Of a DNA stretch of 64,000 nucleotides, positions 11,963-23,900 are shown piece after piece (position 1 is the stretch's first letter; every line of letters begins with the position of its first letter). The translations under genes and the position numbers were made by a program. The stretch is from Harmothoe impar. Its lineage: Eukaryota > Annelida > Polychaeta > Phyllodocida > Polynoidae. The notes beneath the pieces are model-generated. The model had not been told where the DNA came from. It worked only from the letters and a program-made list of their open reading frames with translations, and made no database searches. The stretch covers positions 67,288,816-67,352,815 of the forward strand of contig OX381707.1 in assembly GCA_947462335.1 (NCBI GenBank), in the 5' to 3' direction.

Positions 11963-12430
11963 GACCAGCCAATATAGCCCCACATCTAACACCCCACTGC
12001 AGCTATACCCCCAGCCAATGTAGCCCCACATCTAACACCCCACTGCAGCTATACCCCCAGCCAATGTAGCCCCACAGCTAACACCCCACTGCAGCTATAC
12101 CCCCAGCCAATGTAGCCCCACAGCTAACACCCCACTGCAGCTATACCCCCCAGCCAATGTAGCCCCACATCTAACACCCCACTGCAGCTATACCCTCAGC
12201 CGATGTAGCCCCACAGCTAACACCCCACTGCAGCTATACCCCAGCCAATGTAGCCCCACATCTAACACCCCCACTACAGCTATACCCAAGCCAATATCAT
12301 AGCCCCACATCTAACACCCCACTGCTGCTATACCCCCAGCCAATGTAGCCTCACATCTAACACCCCCACTGCTGCTGCATTGTATACCCCCAGCCAATGT
12401 CATAGCCCTACATCTAACGCCTCCACTGCT
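11963..12430 (+). repeat. 46-bp minisatellite, about ten units, each with a CCAAT
   Basis: The unit runs AGCCAATGTAGCCCCACATC then TAACACCCCACTGCAGCTAT and a short C tract. Exact 46-bp spacing can be followed at 12013, 12059 and 12105. Later units drift and lengthen. Each unit carries CCAAT and most carry CTGCAG. It creates spurious ORFs on the minus strand. Confidence 0.9.
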
Positions 12431-15400
12431 CTCGCCATGGTCAGTGTGATAGCTAAGTGAGGCCAACAAATAGAATGGCTTAGTCCAAAGTATATTTTCC
12501 ACGAAGAAATGGGAAGAAATATCAACACACGTAAACAATGATTGTATCAACGGCAACATGGTTAGAGAGGTATGGACGTCTGTCGTGTTGGCTGAGGGAA
12601 GTAACATAACATTGTACACCCCCTTGTAGGTGAAGGGTATAGAACACCTGAACACTATGTCCCCTCCTCCCTATACGCCCCCCCCCCCCCAACTCACCGG
12701 CTGCCACCCCAACCCCAAGGCTCGGGACCCACGCACGACCTCATATACAGCGGTCGGACTCCATTAAAAAGGCATAAACTCTGACGGCAACCGGACTCTG
12801 GTGGCCCCTGTGTGATTTAGAGTCCCCCTCACCTGTGTGTAGGGGAGGGGGTGACTAGATAAACCCACCCCCATATTAAAACACCACCCACCCAGCCCTA
12901 TACACCTGACACCCATAAAGGTGTATGTCTTGGCCTACACCATTCAGTTGGGGCTTGTTGTCATAGGGAGCTGTGATTTACTCAACTTGTCTGGGCGTTA
13001 TCTCCCTTTTATCTGGTCACCAGGGGTGCGGGCAGGTCAGGCCAACACCTATTCTGAGCTTTCTGGGTTGGGATGCAAGTATATAATGGGCAAAGACACT
13101 TAAGATTTGAACAGGAGAGCATCTAGATTCTGGCTCTAGCCTTCCTCTAATGTTGGTAAATGTAGAGTAAGAAGGTCCTTAATTAAAGTGACCAGCAAAT
13201 CTATTTTGATATGTTTGTGACACTGATAATGGATTTTGCGAATTTCAGACATGCATAAGTCTACTTGAATTTACCAATATATATACCATGGTAGCCACAT
13301 GTGTTTTCAAGTTAGGAAAGTAGCAAGTCTACTGTCCACTGTGACGTTGAGGAGTGAAACACGTCTCTGGGTTTATTGCCTGGCGTCCGTCTGACCTTTA
13401 CCCTTTGCCCGCCGACCTTCACCTTGACCCTGGGGCCCCACCAGGGCTAGCATAGAAACGAGGCTATTACCGGAAGTTAATGGCACCAGGCGGGCACCTG
13501 CAACGCCATCTCGCGGCGAGCCGACACAACTTGGTACTCCCCCACGAAGTGGACGGTTTGACCTCTGTGTAAAAGCCTCAAGGTCATGAGACACAATTTT
13601 CTCCCCTTATTTTTATCAGGCTTTATAAGTGAAGAACGTCAGCATTTAGGTCAGAAAGAAGTTGAGAGTTGAGAAATACAATGTGGGAACAGGTCTAATA
13701 TTGGTGCCAAAAGAAAAGTAGTGATAGGGGAAATAAATATTGGCACCCAGAGCGAAATGAGGATAAGAAAGAAAAACTACGGCCCTGTGGAGAGATCTTT
13801 ACTGAAGTAGCAGAGATGGGGGAGGGTTTGTTGAGAAGAATAGCAAAGAGGTGACACATTTTCTATAGGAGATGTGGTCGGGTGGGCTTTTTTGGCAAAC
13901 TGTAACTGTTGGGAAGTGATATTAATATGAACGACATGTGCTATCCCGTATCATGAAGCCCCATAAATAACGGGAGAAATACATGGGGAATAGTGAACAG
14001 TAATGCTACCCTTTTCTGACATTTACATAGAAAACTTTACTATGTATGACTGGTGTTAAATATGTCATATTAGGGCTTCAAGCGCGTCCTTTAGTGTATT
14101 ACTGACATTTACACCTCCCTACTGTATCAAGTACATTGTATTCAAAGTGTTAAAATTCAACTTGAATTACCCAACTATGGTATCAAATATACAACGTGGC
14201 AATCCAACTACCTGCCCCAGACAAACTTAGACATGTACCTCATTTCAGAATCAGCAGGTGGGCATGAAATAGGGCAGTCGAATGTATAATGCTGACAGGA
14301 AAGAGGTCTATAAAAAGTAAAAGGACAAACGTTAGAAAGCAGGTGAAAAAGAAGCTATTCACACAGAGAATACTGAACATGAGACGAGGGGATACATAGA
14401 ACCACCAAGAGCAAATAAGAACCCCAAAAAGACAAACCACGGTCGTATTTCTGTGTAGACAGACATAAAAATGATACAAGGACCACAGGAGAGAAAAACT
14501 AGACCGGTGTTTTATTTTTGTTTCTTTTGTATTTTTGTCCACACTCTTGGTAAGATAAATGGCACTGTCTGTGTGCATTAAATTGTATCCTGTGTGGTGG
14601 GGAGGAGCTGGAGGAGACGTGACTAGGTCACACAGCCTCTGTATACTTTAAGACACACCAACAACAGGTGCAAGAGGAGACAACTATCTGAGTGATACCT
14701 TAGGGGGAATATTTGCTTTCACTTCTTCACACAGTCCCTCCGTGTATAACGGTAATTTACACACTGCTTTTTTCTGCCAACCAAAAAAAAACCCGCACAG
14801 ACTGCCGAGGGAAATATCTGAGGCAAGCTAAGGAATAGTTCCACCACCAGAAAGTGTGTTTTTTCTCTCCAGTGTGTAGAGGGTGAAATATGTGATTTTT
14901 TTTTCTCCCTCCACTAAGTCAGGCATACAAGACCAGACAAAGAAGATGGCCGAGAGGACTTAATATATTCCTGGTTTGTGTGGAGGGTGGGTGATGAATA
15001 GGGATGTTTGTGTGAGGGGGGGCCTGGGGTCAGGACCCATGTGGTAAGGTGCTAGCTGGCTACACAGAACTGGGTGACACAAATTGGGACGTGGAGGAGG
15101 GCCCCCTTGGGCCTACACAGACTGCAACCTGAAGGGCATTTAAGAAGTTTTTACCAGATGCAGTGAAGGGCATTTAAACTCCCACCGCCCCTATTTATTG
15201 GGCTGAGTACCTGTCCCGACTCCACTCCGACTGTCGCTGGAGGGGTACCGAGATTTGCGCCTTTAAGACGTGTTATCACTCATAACTATTGTAAGATGGA
15301 CGATTTTGTCATCTCATCTCTGTTTTTTGTTTCTCTTCTCCTTTTCCTTTTTTTAATCTTTTCTGTAATGTAACGGTTGACTTGTCTCTGTCTTCAACAA

Positions 15401-15710
15401 CGTTTAATAATCCCAACATACTATGGAGTACGGTAATAATTCTGTCATAGTTCAAATATAATTCCCGTCTCATCAAATATTGTTTTCCTTTGGTTTTTAT
15501 AGTAGGAAATGTTTGTCTATAGTATATTCTGACCTGGTGGTTGATCCATATTTAAAGACAAACTTACATCAGGAAAAAACAACGCTGGGATAATGTTCTT
15601 ATGACCTTGATTGCCCCTTTTATTGACATGTGGCTGTGACATTAACTGCTCTTGTAGCTGAGCATGGTTTATCTCTGGTGTTGACCTGTAATATTCGACA
15701 TGTGTGTTGA

Positions 15711-15777
15711 TGTGTGGCTGTGACCTTATTTGACCTGTGGCTGTGACCTTATTTGACCTGTGCTTGTGACCTTACAG
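15711..15777 (+). repeat. 23-bp tandem repeat forming the exon 2 splice acceptor
   Basis: Nearly three copies of TGTGGCTGTGACCTTATTTG plus ACC run directly into the exon. The last copy reads TGTGCTTGTGACCTTACAG, so the repeat's TTATTTG has become the TTACAG acceptor. Earlier copies supply the pyrimidine-containing tract. Confidence 0.75.
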
Positions 15778-15862
15778 GAGCTGAGTGTGACGGACGACAC
15801 GGTCCTGGAGGTGCACAATGAGGACCCGTCCATGGTGCAGATGAAGCTGATAGGGGATGGAG
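15778..15862 (+). CDS. JMJD1C: KDM3/JMJD1C-like protein, internal exon 2
   Basis: An 85-nt exon encodes 28 residues plus the first base of a valine codon (phase 0 in, phase 1 out). The donor is GAG/GTAAGT. The peptide starts ELSVTDDTVLEVHN, then EDPSMVQMKL, then IGDG. This continues the Tudor-like fold begun in the previous exon, with alternating hydrophobic strands around an acidic turn. From memory, human JMJD1C has VLE...VDPSMVQM at the matching position. The DPSMVQM heptamer is the strongest single identifier of this gene. The length is ordinary for an internal exon. Nothing is truncated and no residue looks anomalous. Confidence 0.92.
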
Positions 15863-16548
15863 GTAAGTCACACAACATTACTAGCATCTTACACCACTAG
15901 CGTTATAGCGTTATGGATTAGAGCACATGCTCCACATGGCTAGTGACTAGATTCGCACTTCTACTGGGAAGGAATATGGACCATGCACAGTACCTACTGA
16001 AGTAGCTTCAAGTGCTAGACCAGTTTGGATCATAGTCATTAAATCATTTAATAGGGCATATGTCTTATAATTCTCAAGCAGTATCATTGGGACACCCTGA
16101 ATATGCAATGCATTCAATGAAGCTCTTCATATGTGCAATATGAGAGTACAAGTCCATGGGCGGTGGTGAAAATAGCGGTCCAGAATCTGGGTAAAATATG
16201 ACCCATGTTGCAGGACCATAACGTGTGTGTTTACCAGAGTAAAAGGTCACTAGGAAGGTCATGGGGAATGGGACTAGTCCCAGTAGAGTCAGCAGGGTAC
16301 TAACACGAGGGAATCATCACCAATAAAGTACAGTGGATAAAATATGAACCAGCACAGGGTCTGCTTCCAATTTGAACTGCTAGTAGACTAGCCTTTGCCT
16401 CCGATCATTTGAATATGATAACAATGCAGGCGTTATCATAGGCAACCAGCTAGATTAGAATATGTTAGCATAGAGGCAGTGCCAAGTCTAGTTTAGACAC
16501 AGCAGGATAAGTGAGTCTGGTTGTATTCGGCGTCAGATCCAGTGCTAA

Positions 16549-16761
16549 CCCTTTAAGGGCCGCATAATGCTTCTGTGCTATGTCCCTTATCATGATGCAT
16601 TCATGCAGCCTTGGTGTGCATGAATGCATCATGCCAACCCTGCGTGAGTGTATCAACCCCGTAGGGTTGGCATGATGCTTACATGCACCCTCGACGAGTT
16701 ACTCATGCATTATGACGGCAAAGGGCATAGCACATTAACGCCTTATGCGGCCCTTAAAGGG
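16549..16761. mobile_element. TTAA-flanked MITE, copy 2 (piggyBac-type)
   Basis: The left end CCCTTTAAGGGCCGCATAAT is preceded by CTAA (TTAA with one change). The right end TTATGCGGCCCTTAAAGGG is followed by TTAA (16762-16765). The internal words CATGATGCATTCATGCAGCC and GTTGGCATGATGC are shared with the other copies. Length is 213 bp. Confidence 0.75.
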
Positions 16762-16765
16762 TTAA

Positions 16766-18174
16766 ACATATTGGACCAACCTGCCCAGCAGGAGCAAGCC
16801 TTCTTATTGCACACCATGAAAAAATGTGGTGATTTATAATGGGGCACGTGTCATGTCCCTTAGTGCGGCAGATATGATAACAGAGTAGGGCTCTCTGGCA
16901 GCCAATTTAAACAAAGACACACGAGAAGAACTCCACCCTCAACTTCTCAGGAAGCAGAAAAAGAAACAGGTCGGGAACTGCAGGAGTCTGCATCGTTACC
17001 ATGTAGAATTGTGAGGTGCATATTTGAAAGGGATCTGTATGCCCAGACTTTTTTCTATTAATAGACTTTCGGCACTAACAACATGATATGACTCACCCTC
17101 GTCTCATTCACACCGTGAGAAATAATAGATCGGCGACATTTGTCAAAACACAAATGTATTGCTGATTTAAAGAGGCACTAACTGTGTCTGTGAGTTACCC
17201 ATATCAGTAAAAAGGCTGTAATCAGATAGTGTTGACGTTCCACACGGCGTGTGGCGATATACTGCCTTTTATCTGCCCAAGACCAGAGGTTACATCGATT
17301 CGGTTTCATCAATCTTCTGGTCATGACTTTAGAGGAATGCAGTGGGTCATAGGTCAACAACTCGTGAAAAGGCTCAGATTGATTTGTAGTAGTCTGGGTT
17401 GTTCTCTTGAATGAGACTTGAACCAGACTTTAAAAAGAAGCCAAAGAAGCATTGCTTACTACTGTGTCTGTTAGATGCCTGTGAGGCTGTGGGTGTCTAT
17501 GAGACTGAGACGCCGGGCTGAGACGCCAATACCCCAGTGTTGGTCGTGAGTGTCCTCACCCACAGCTGCCCCCCTCAACTAAATCACACCCTCTGACGGC
17601 TTTATGGTCACCATGGCAACCTGATCCCCTCCTCCCGGCGGGGCACCCATCACATGGTTCCAGATAACGCCACACAAAGGGATCTCTGAGAACAGCTCCA
17701 GTGCCCTTCTGTCTTTGTGGGGCCAGTTTTACTGTCTCACCTCCCAATCCCATATTGTGGCAGCCAGTTTTTCAATTTGGAATTAATCTTGGCGTTGGTG
17801 GGGATTGGGATGTGGAGTTTGTAGCCGGTGGGTATGGTGTGGTCGTTCTGGTAGGGTGTGTGTCGTCCTCCTGGTGGTGTGGAATATTGGCGTTTGGCTG
17901 GTTAATTCAGCATCGGGGAGTGTAAAAAGGGGAGTGGATTGGGGGCCACGGTAGTGGAGGCTGATCCCATCCGTCACAGGGAGGGCGTGTTTTACTCACG
18001 CAAAACCACCCCCGCCAACACAAGCCCTGGTCATAGACTTGCTGATGGTCCTGATCTCATAGTCTGAAGCTGGGGGAAAATACAGAAAAATAATACTTGA
18101 GAAGAGGATTAGTAAATGATGAAAGGAGAGCAAGTTTTGAGGTGGTGAGAGAGGGAATGGAAGCGAGAAATCAT
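16766..18174. other. Intronic stretch with one X-box-like site, otherwise nothing recognised
   Basis: Non-coding sequence with several overlapping 60-75 codon chance ORFs. The only motif I would single out is the X-box-like site at 17607-17620, in a GC-rich patch from 17510 to 17690. Confidence 0.5.
17607..17620. promoter_or_regulatory. RFX X-box-like site GTCACCATGGCAAC
   Basis: It fits the X-box consensus in both halves and lies in a local GC-rich patch. Confidence 0.4.
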
Positions 18175-18815
18175 CTGAGGGCATCACTGGTGTACCAGCT
18201 GAGGCTATCACTGGTGTACCGTCTGAGGGCATCAGTGGTGTACCGGCTGAGGGCATCAGTGGTGTACCGGCTGAGGGCATCAGTGGTGTACCGGCTGAGG
18301 GCATCAGCAGGGTATCAGCTGAGGGCATCAGTAGGGTACCGGCTGAGGGCATCAGCAGGGTACCACTGCCAGCTGAGGGCATCAGCAGGGTACCACTGCC
18401 AGCTGAGGGCATCAGCAGGGTACCAGCTGAGGGCATCAGCAGGGTACCACTGCCAGCTGAGGGCATCAGCAGGGTACCACTGCCAGCTGAGGGCATCAGT
18501 GGTGTACTGGCTGAGGGCATCAGCAGGGTACCACTGCCAGCTGAGGGCATCAGTGGTGTACCGGCAGAGGGCATCAGTGGTGTACCGGCTGAGGGCATCA
18601 GCAGGGTACCACTGCCAGCTGAGGACATCAGCAGGGTACCAGCTGAGGGCATCAGCAGGGTACCACTGCCAGCTGAGGGCATCAGTGGTATACCGGCTGA
18701 GGGCATCAGTGGTGTATCGGCTGAGGGCATCAGTGGTGTACTTGCTGAGGGCATCAGTGGTGTACCGGCTGAGGGCATCAGTAGGGTACCAGCTGAGGGC
18801 ATCAGTGGTGTACCC
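18175..18815 (+). repeat. 24/30-bp minisatellite, about 25 units
   Basis: Two unit types alternate. A 24-bp unit reads GAGGGCATCAGTGGTGTACC then GGCT. A 30-bp unit has GCAGGGTACCACTGCCAGCT after GAGGGCATCA. Both lengths are multiples of three and contain no stop in several frames. Hence three long overlapping ORFs (243 codons on +, 273 and 194 on -) arise with low-complexity products such as repeated MPSAGTPL. I consider these products artefacts of the repeat, although the conserved frame is noted as a finding. Confidence 0.9.
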
Positions 18816-20406
18816 ATCTGTGAGCTGAGTCAGACTAGGGCATTGTGGGTAGGACAAAGACCTGTGGGTGCAGTAGCAGAGACAAGTACACACTATCAAA
18901 CGGACACGTCACGTTATTCTCCTGCTCAATCTTATGTGACTCATTTGATGAATAGCATACTTTGCTCAGGTTATTAATATCAGCAAAAAGGAAAGGTATA
19001 AAAGAGGTCAGGGACCTCTATATTTTTAATCACTTGTGGGATAAATACAGCTGTATACATAAACGTCTGTGACCAAGTAGGTCCTGACAATATGATGAAG
19101 CTAGTTGGTTGGTTGTGGTCGTGTAAATAAGATTGGTCTACCCCACAAGTACCATTCATGGGAAGTGGTTAGCAAATCAAGAACCAGACCTCGTATAACA
19201 AGAAGAGAAAGAAGACAGCAAACACTGAGGCTTTGTGGTTTTGTAAATGTCTGTGATAGTGTGAGGGGAGAAGCCATGGGGCAGTGCGCTGATAGAAGAC
19301 AAGGACATGCAGATACACCGGGATGTGACCTTTGACCTGAGGTCTATCACTGACCCTGAGATGACCTTTAGATATAGTGTGCCTGGGGATCAAAAGAGGA
19401 AGTAGTACATCGTAGTGGGGGCCTGTAGTGTATACGTGACAAACACTTCCTATCTTATCACCAACATAGGGAATGGTATTTACAATGCTGATCATGTAAG
19501 TTTGAAAGGAAAGGAGAAGAGATGGGTGATAATGGTGAAATATAGTACACATAGAAGGTCCAGGATCAATGTACAACTGAAAGCAGTTGAAAATAGTATG
19601 TTGCTACGTTTGCACAACGTGTATAAGCAACAACAAAATCATCATAGATGAGATACATGTAGGGAAACGTTTACAAGGTCTAAACAACTTGTCATTGAAT
19701 GAATCAAGTGAACAGAAAAGATGTCAAAAGTAATATCCTAACTGATAATAAACCGCTGGGCTCTTGGGGAAATGAACCAAAATTGGTGATGTCATTTGTG
19801 AACGTTTCGTAGTGCAATTCTACATGTGATCCTGAAATGACAGCACATTGACAAGTCCTTGTCCCCTCAGAGGTCAATGTTCTTTGTGAAGCAGCTTGTC
19901 CAAAACCACCATAGAAAGGAGGCATGAGGCCCAGACAGATAACATCGGTCTCTTTGAGTCTCAATGGTCTCAGCCCGAGGGGAGGGTACTAAAGTGGTTG
20001 CAGGCTCACAATTTCAAGTCCTAAATGTTATTATACCAGGCCTATACATAGGTTGACACTGATTTAGGTGTCTGCTAAGTGTGCTCGTCCTCCTGTATAA
20101 ATAGGGAGGTGCTTACCCTGAACCTTGGCTCCAAGCCAAGGTCAACTGAGTGGGGTCACCAACCGTGAAGGGATCCACGATGCCCTTACCCAGACATAGG
20201 GGGCATGCAGAGGTCACGGGAAGGTCATGCATGGCCTGCTCACCAATCTGATATGGTCTGAACCCTTCATAGAATTTACCCTGATTGTCACAGTAATAAA
20301 ACGTTAAGATCTAGTTGATCTAATATAATTCGATATGGCAAAAATGAGACCCGAGAGAAATATAATAAACGTTGATGTCATTCGGCACATCCCTGAAATA
20401 TCAGGT
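18816..20406. other. Intronic stretch, nothing recognised except an NFI palindrome
   Basis: Non-coding sequence with chance ORFs up to 135 codons on the minus strand (19169-19576) and no recognisable protein. See the NFI site at 20125. Confidence 0.5.
20125..20139. promoter_or_regulatory. Full palindromic nuclear factor I site
   Basis: TTGGC-TCCAA-GCCAA matches the NFI/CTF consensus TTGGC(N5)GCCAA exactly. The flanking bases extend the dyad to CCTTGGCT...AGCCAAGG. Confidence 0.4.
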
Positions 20407-20410
20407 TTAA

Positions 20411-20961
20411 AGGGAATCGCTGGTTCCTACACAGAAGCCACCTGGCGGCAAAAATCGAAGCTCATGAAAAGTATTCTTTAAGCTGTATTTATATTCCTAT
20501 ATAGACCACCTTCCCTATATCAACTATTTGTATTTGCTATTTTGACAGTATACCTCCATTGTTCACATATATTCACTGTTAGGACACCCATAGGATCCTA
20601 TAGTTAAGGCAAAAGAAATATTTTTCTAAAATTCATGTCTTTCTCATTTCATCCGTGACCCCCTGTTTTATTGGTCCTAAAATGTTTGTATAGATGTCCA
20701 TTATACATTCCCAAGGTTTGGTTGCAATATCAATAGAAGAAGAGGATTATCCATGACAGATAATGTGAAAATGCTGTTTTCCTATTCATTTCTATAGTTA
20801 AGGTACTCCTTTGCTCAAATGGCCGTATGATGAAAGTTAGTACCGCGACATGGCAATTTCTTTTGATTTTCTATTAGATAATAAATCAAACTAACATAAT
20901 CCTGAGTTATATGCAAAAGTCAATAGAACATCAGTAATCCTGCGACAAGTAGCGAGTCCCT
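20411..20961. mobile_element. TTAA-flanked 551-bp inverted-repeat element
   Basis: The left end is AGGGAATCGCT and the right end is AGCGAGTCCCT, an 11-bp inverted repeat with one mismatch. TTAA lies at 20407-20410 and 20962-20965. The termini differ from both the CCC...GGG MITEs and the 222-920 element, so this is a third TTAA-targeting family. No coding capacity. Confidence 0.6.
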
Positions 20962-20965
20962 TTAA

Positions 20966-23900
20966 GGGCAAGGAGTATGAGATCCTTGCTAAAGTTTCTG
21001 GCTTCGCAGGTAGGCACTTGATTCTTGGTGCTGTAGGACTCTCTAGTACTGTAGTCAAGTCTTGTAACCTACCTGCTCACATTTGCTCACCTGTCCTGGA
21101 GCTACTCTAACTTGTCATCATCAAGTCACATTCCACAAGCTCCAGCTCACTCCATGCTCACCACCAACTTTACCAGCCAAAGTTCAAAAGGTCAAGGGTC
21201 ACCCATGTTACCTGGCCGAGTCGGTTCAGTGTCAGCACTCTACGTCGACGTCAACGTCAACGTCAACGTCACATATAGCGGAACACCACGTGGTGTGTGG
21301 TTGGTGTGTGGGCCCTGGTGTCGGCGTCCGGAACTAGGTTGATGTATGGCTGCCCCCACGGTACGTAACGATCTAGTCCAACCTGGACCCCTTCCCGAGC
21401 TAGGGAAGAGCCATGATATAGTCTCAGCCATCGTTTTTGCTGGAAGAAAGTGGGAAACAGTCCGAGGTGTGAAGTTTCCGCTACGATTACGGCACATTAT
21501 GGGTAGCTTACAAATTAGTACAAGGAGTAATGGCTGACAGAGAGAACGTCCAGCAATATGTTACAATATGGTCAAGGGTCCTTCCAGTCCCTGAAATAAC
21601 TCTGCATCATTGCCACACCATTAGAATGGACTGAGTTTGTAGTAACGACTGCTGCCGACAGAGGTCGTTAGCGACGGTGATGACGGCACGTCCACGGCTG
21701 CTGGTACACGGGGGTGACGTAGACTGACGTTGAGGCCTGTGGTCTTCGTCCTTCAACAGATCAGCACCACTGGGAGTGTAGCTCCAAGTGTATAAACCAG
21801 TGTCAGGACTAAGGTGGAGACTAGTTACAGCCACGGGAACCATCAAGTTCTACGTCACCTAATTATAGGGCGGTTTAAACAGTCAAATAGAGCATATATA
21901 TTTATACATGTACGTATATGATTCACTGAAAGAATAAAAATAAGACAGTAAAGGACATCTCAGAGACACGCTCTCTTGACTGATGAGCCATCACAAATCC
22001 AGGCCTTATAGATATTAAAGCTGTGGCTAAATTGGCATGTCTGCCATATAAGGAATAGTACACTGAATCTGAGAATGTAATGCAGCGTATGCTGTTCATA
22101 TTTTACCTGGCACATAGACAGGAATGACTGCACTGTATGTTGTGTCTATTTTAGGCACAGTGAGCAGCTCATATGGCCATGTCCAGCTCAGACCTACTCA
22201 GTACAGCAACAGGTGCCCGGGAACAGGTGCAATGTAATGCATATCACAAATAGCTGGTGTAGTTGTGGGTGACTACCTAATGGGAGATGATTGGGTTGTA
22301 CATGGAGCTTGGCACTGGCAGTCGTTTGAATTTAAACTTGAAAATACTGGTGCAAGATTTGCATTTCAATATGAAACTAGGGGAGCACCAATTTGGAATA
22401 CCAAATCTATAGTCAAATATGAAATAAATAGATGTGGAATGTTGTGTGTGTTTTTATTTGGGAGGGAGGGGGGGTCACTGACACTGTCAGTCAGCAAGAT
22501 GAGAAGGCTGTGAATACTAGTAACAGGTATTGAAGCACACCCAGATAGATAGGAGCAGGACCTTGCAGGTGTGTTGCTGGAAGCCCCTGTGTTTGTTTGC
22601 TGCGTGTGTTTGTTTATAAGGGGGTAGTAGGTAGGTGGGTAGGTAGGTAGGGACTGCTCCAGTAGGTAGGGTGTAGTGTGTCAGGTGGGCTGTGCACACA
22701 GCAGCAGTATTATCTCTCGTCCAGCCCTCAGTCCGTGTTTACCTGGGAGCCTGGCCAGGTAGCAGACACCACAACCTGGTCGGTGCTGCGTCCTGGTGGC
22801 AGCCTCACACACCACGCGTTAGAACGGGTTGGTGTGGCCGTACCACTTCTGGTGTTTTCACATTGTATTTCCGGTTTTTGCTGCTGTCGTCACGTAGCGT
22901 CTCGGAAGTGTATATCGTAAGTGGAGCGTTTAAGCCTCCGCTCTAGATAGATAACTGGTATATAATACAACCCATACTACCATTATGTCGCCACACAGAC
23001 ACACATCGACATAAATAGATCATGATGGTGAGATATATCCTTCCCATTGTCAACACTGCCTACTCCACCTTCTAAGAAATGTCAGTTTGCCCTCTTTGCT
23101 ACTGACTGAGCGTAATGTCAATAAGAGCTGTACCTCCTGGATGATGATTAACAACCAATTGTAGTGTCTGTGACCAATTTAAACAGAAAAGAAGGGGCTT
23201 TTATGTACTGTATAAAAACATATACACAGAGCCATCTGACTATTCCGGATTCTAAGAATCCTTAAGGAGGGAATAAGCAGGAGTGTGGGGGGATGTGTGG
23301 TGTTTGGCAAGCCTCCTCGCCATGGAGGTAAATAGAAGGCCAAGTCTTCTGTACAGTTGGCTGACAAGGTTGGGGAGGTTTCCCCTTCCAATTTGACACT
23401 TGTCTCTTACAGCAGTGTGCCCACAGTTATGGCAAAACACGGTGGGAAAATATGACATGTCACCAAAGAAATGTGAGGGAATGAAGGGATAAAAAACAAC
23501 GCTCAACTTTAATAACACCCCGAATGACACTGAATGCACAGGTGTCGGTTGTCAGTTCTGTCGACATGGAGGGTTCATTATAGGGAATATCGAGGTCCTT
23601 CTGAGAACGGTTTTATGTAGAAGTCATAAGTGTATGATGTTGATAAACTGGCAAAAACTTCCATATTGTATTTACTCCCATGTAGTAGTAGCTAACCCTA
23701 GTTTGACCTTGGTTTGACCTATAACTAATAAGTGACCTTGGCGGTTGGCCAAGTGGTAGTTGGTGTTTGTGGAGTATGTTTGCTACATGACAGAACACAT
23801 TGAGCGTCTCTTCTTGTCTGTGTACCTGTAGGCAGCCTATGTATATACAATACCTGTCTGAAATAACTATATATAGCCGTATTTGCAGACCAATTTCAAG

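Larger units (their letters stand above)
8370..15777 (+). other. Intron between exons 1 and 2 of the KDM3/JMJD1C-like gene (7.4 kb)
   Basis: Donor GTAAGT at 8370, acceptor CTTACAG at 15777, phase 0. Recognised contents are an unassigned ORF (8496-9002), a PIF/Harbinger-like MITE (9328-9701), an X-box-like site (9995-10008), a TTAA MITE (11002-11247), a 46-bp minisatellite (11963-12430), C13 at 12678-12690, and a short tandem repeat ending at the acceptor. In 10220-10997, 11252-11962 and 12700-15600 I see only unique-looking non-coding DNA with short chance ORFs. Confidence 0.85.

Noticed and set aside
12311..12707. Minus-strand ORFs of 114 and 61 codons
   Set aside because: They run through the 46-bp minisatellite and a C13 tract, with no recognisable product.
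17996..18899. Long ORFs of 273, 243 and 194 codons
   Set aside because: All three are generated by a 24/30-bp minisatellite that lacks stops. Three overlapping frames on two strands cannot all be genes.
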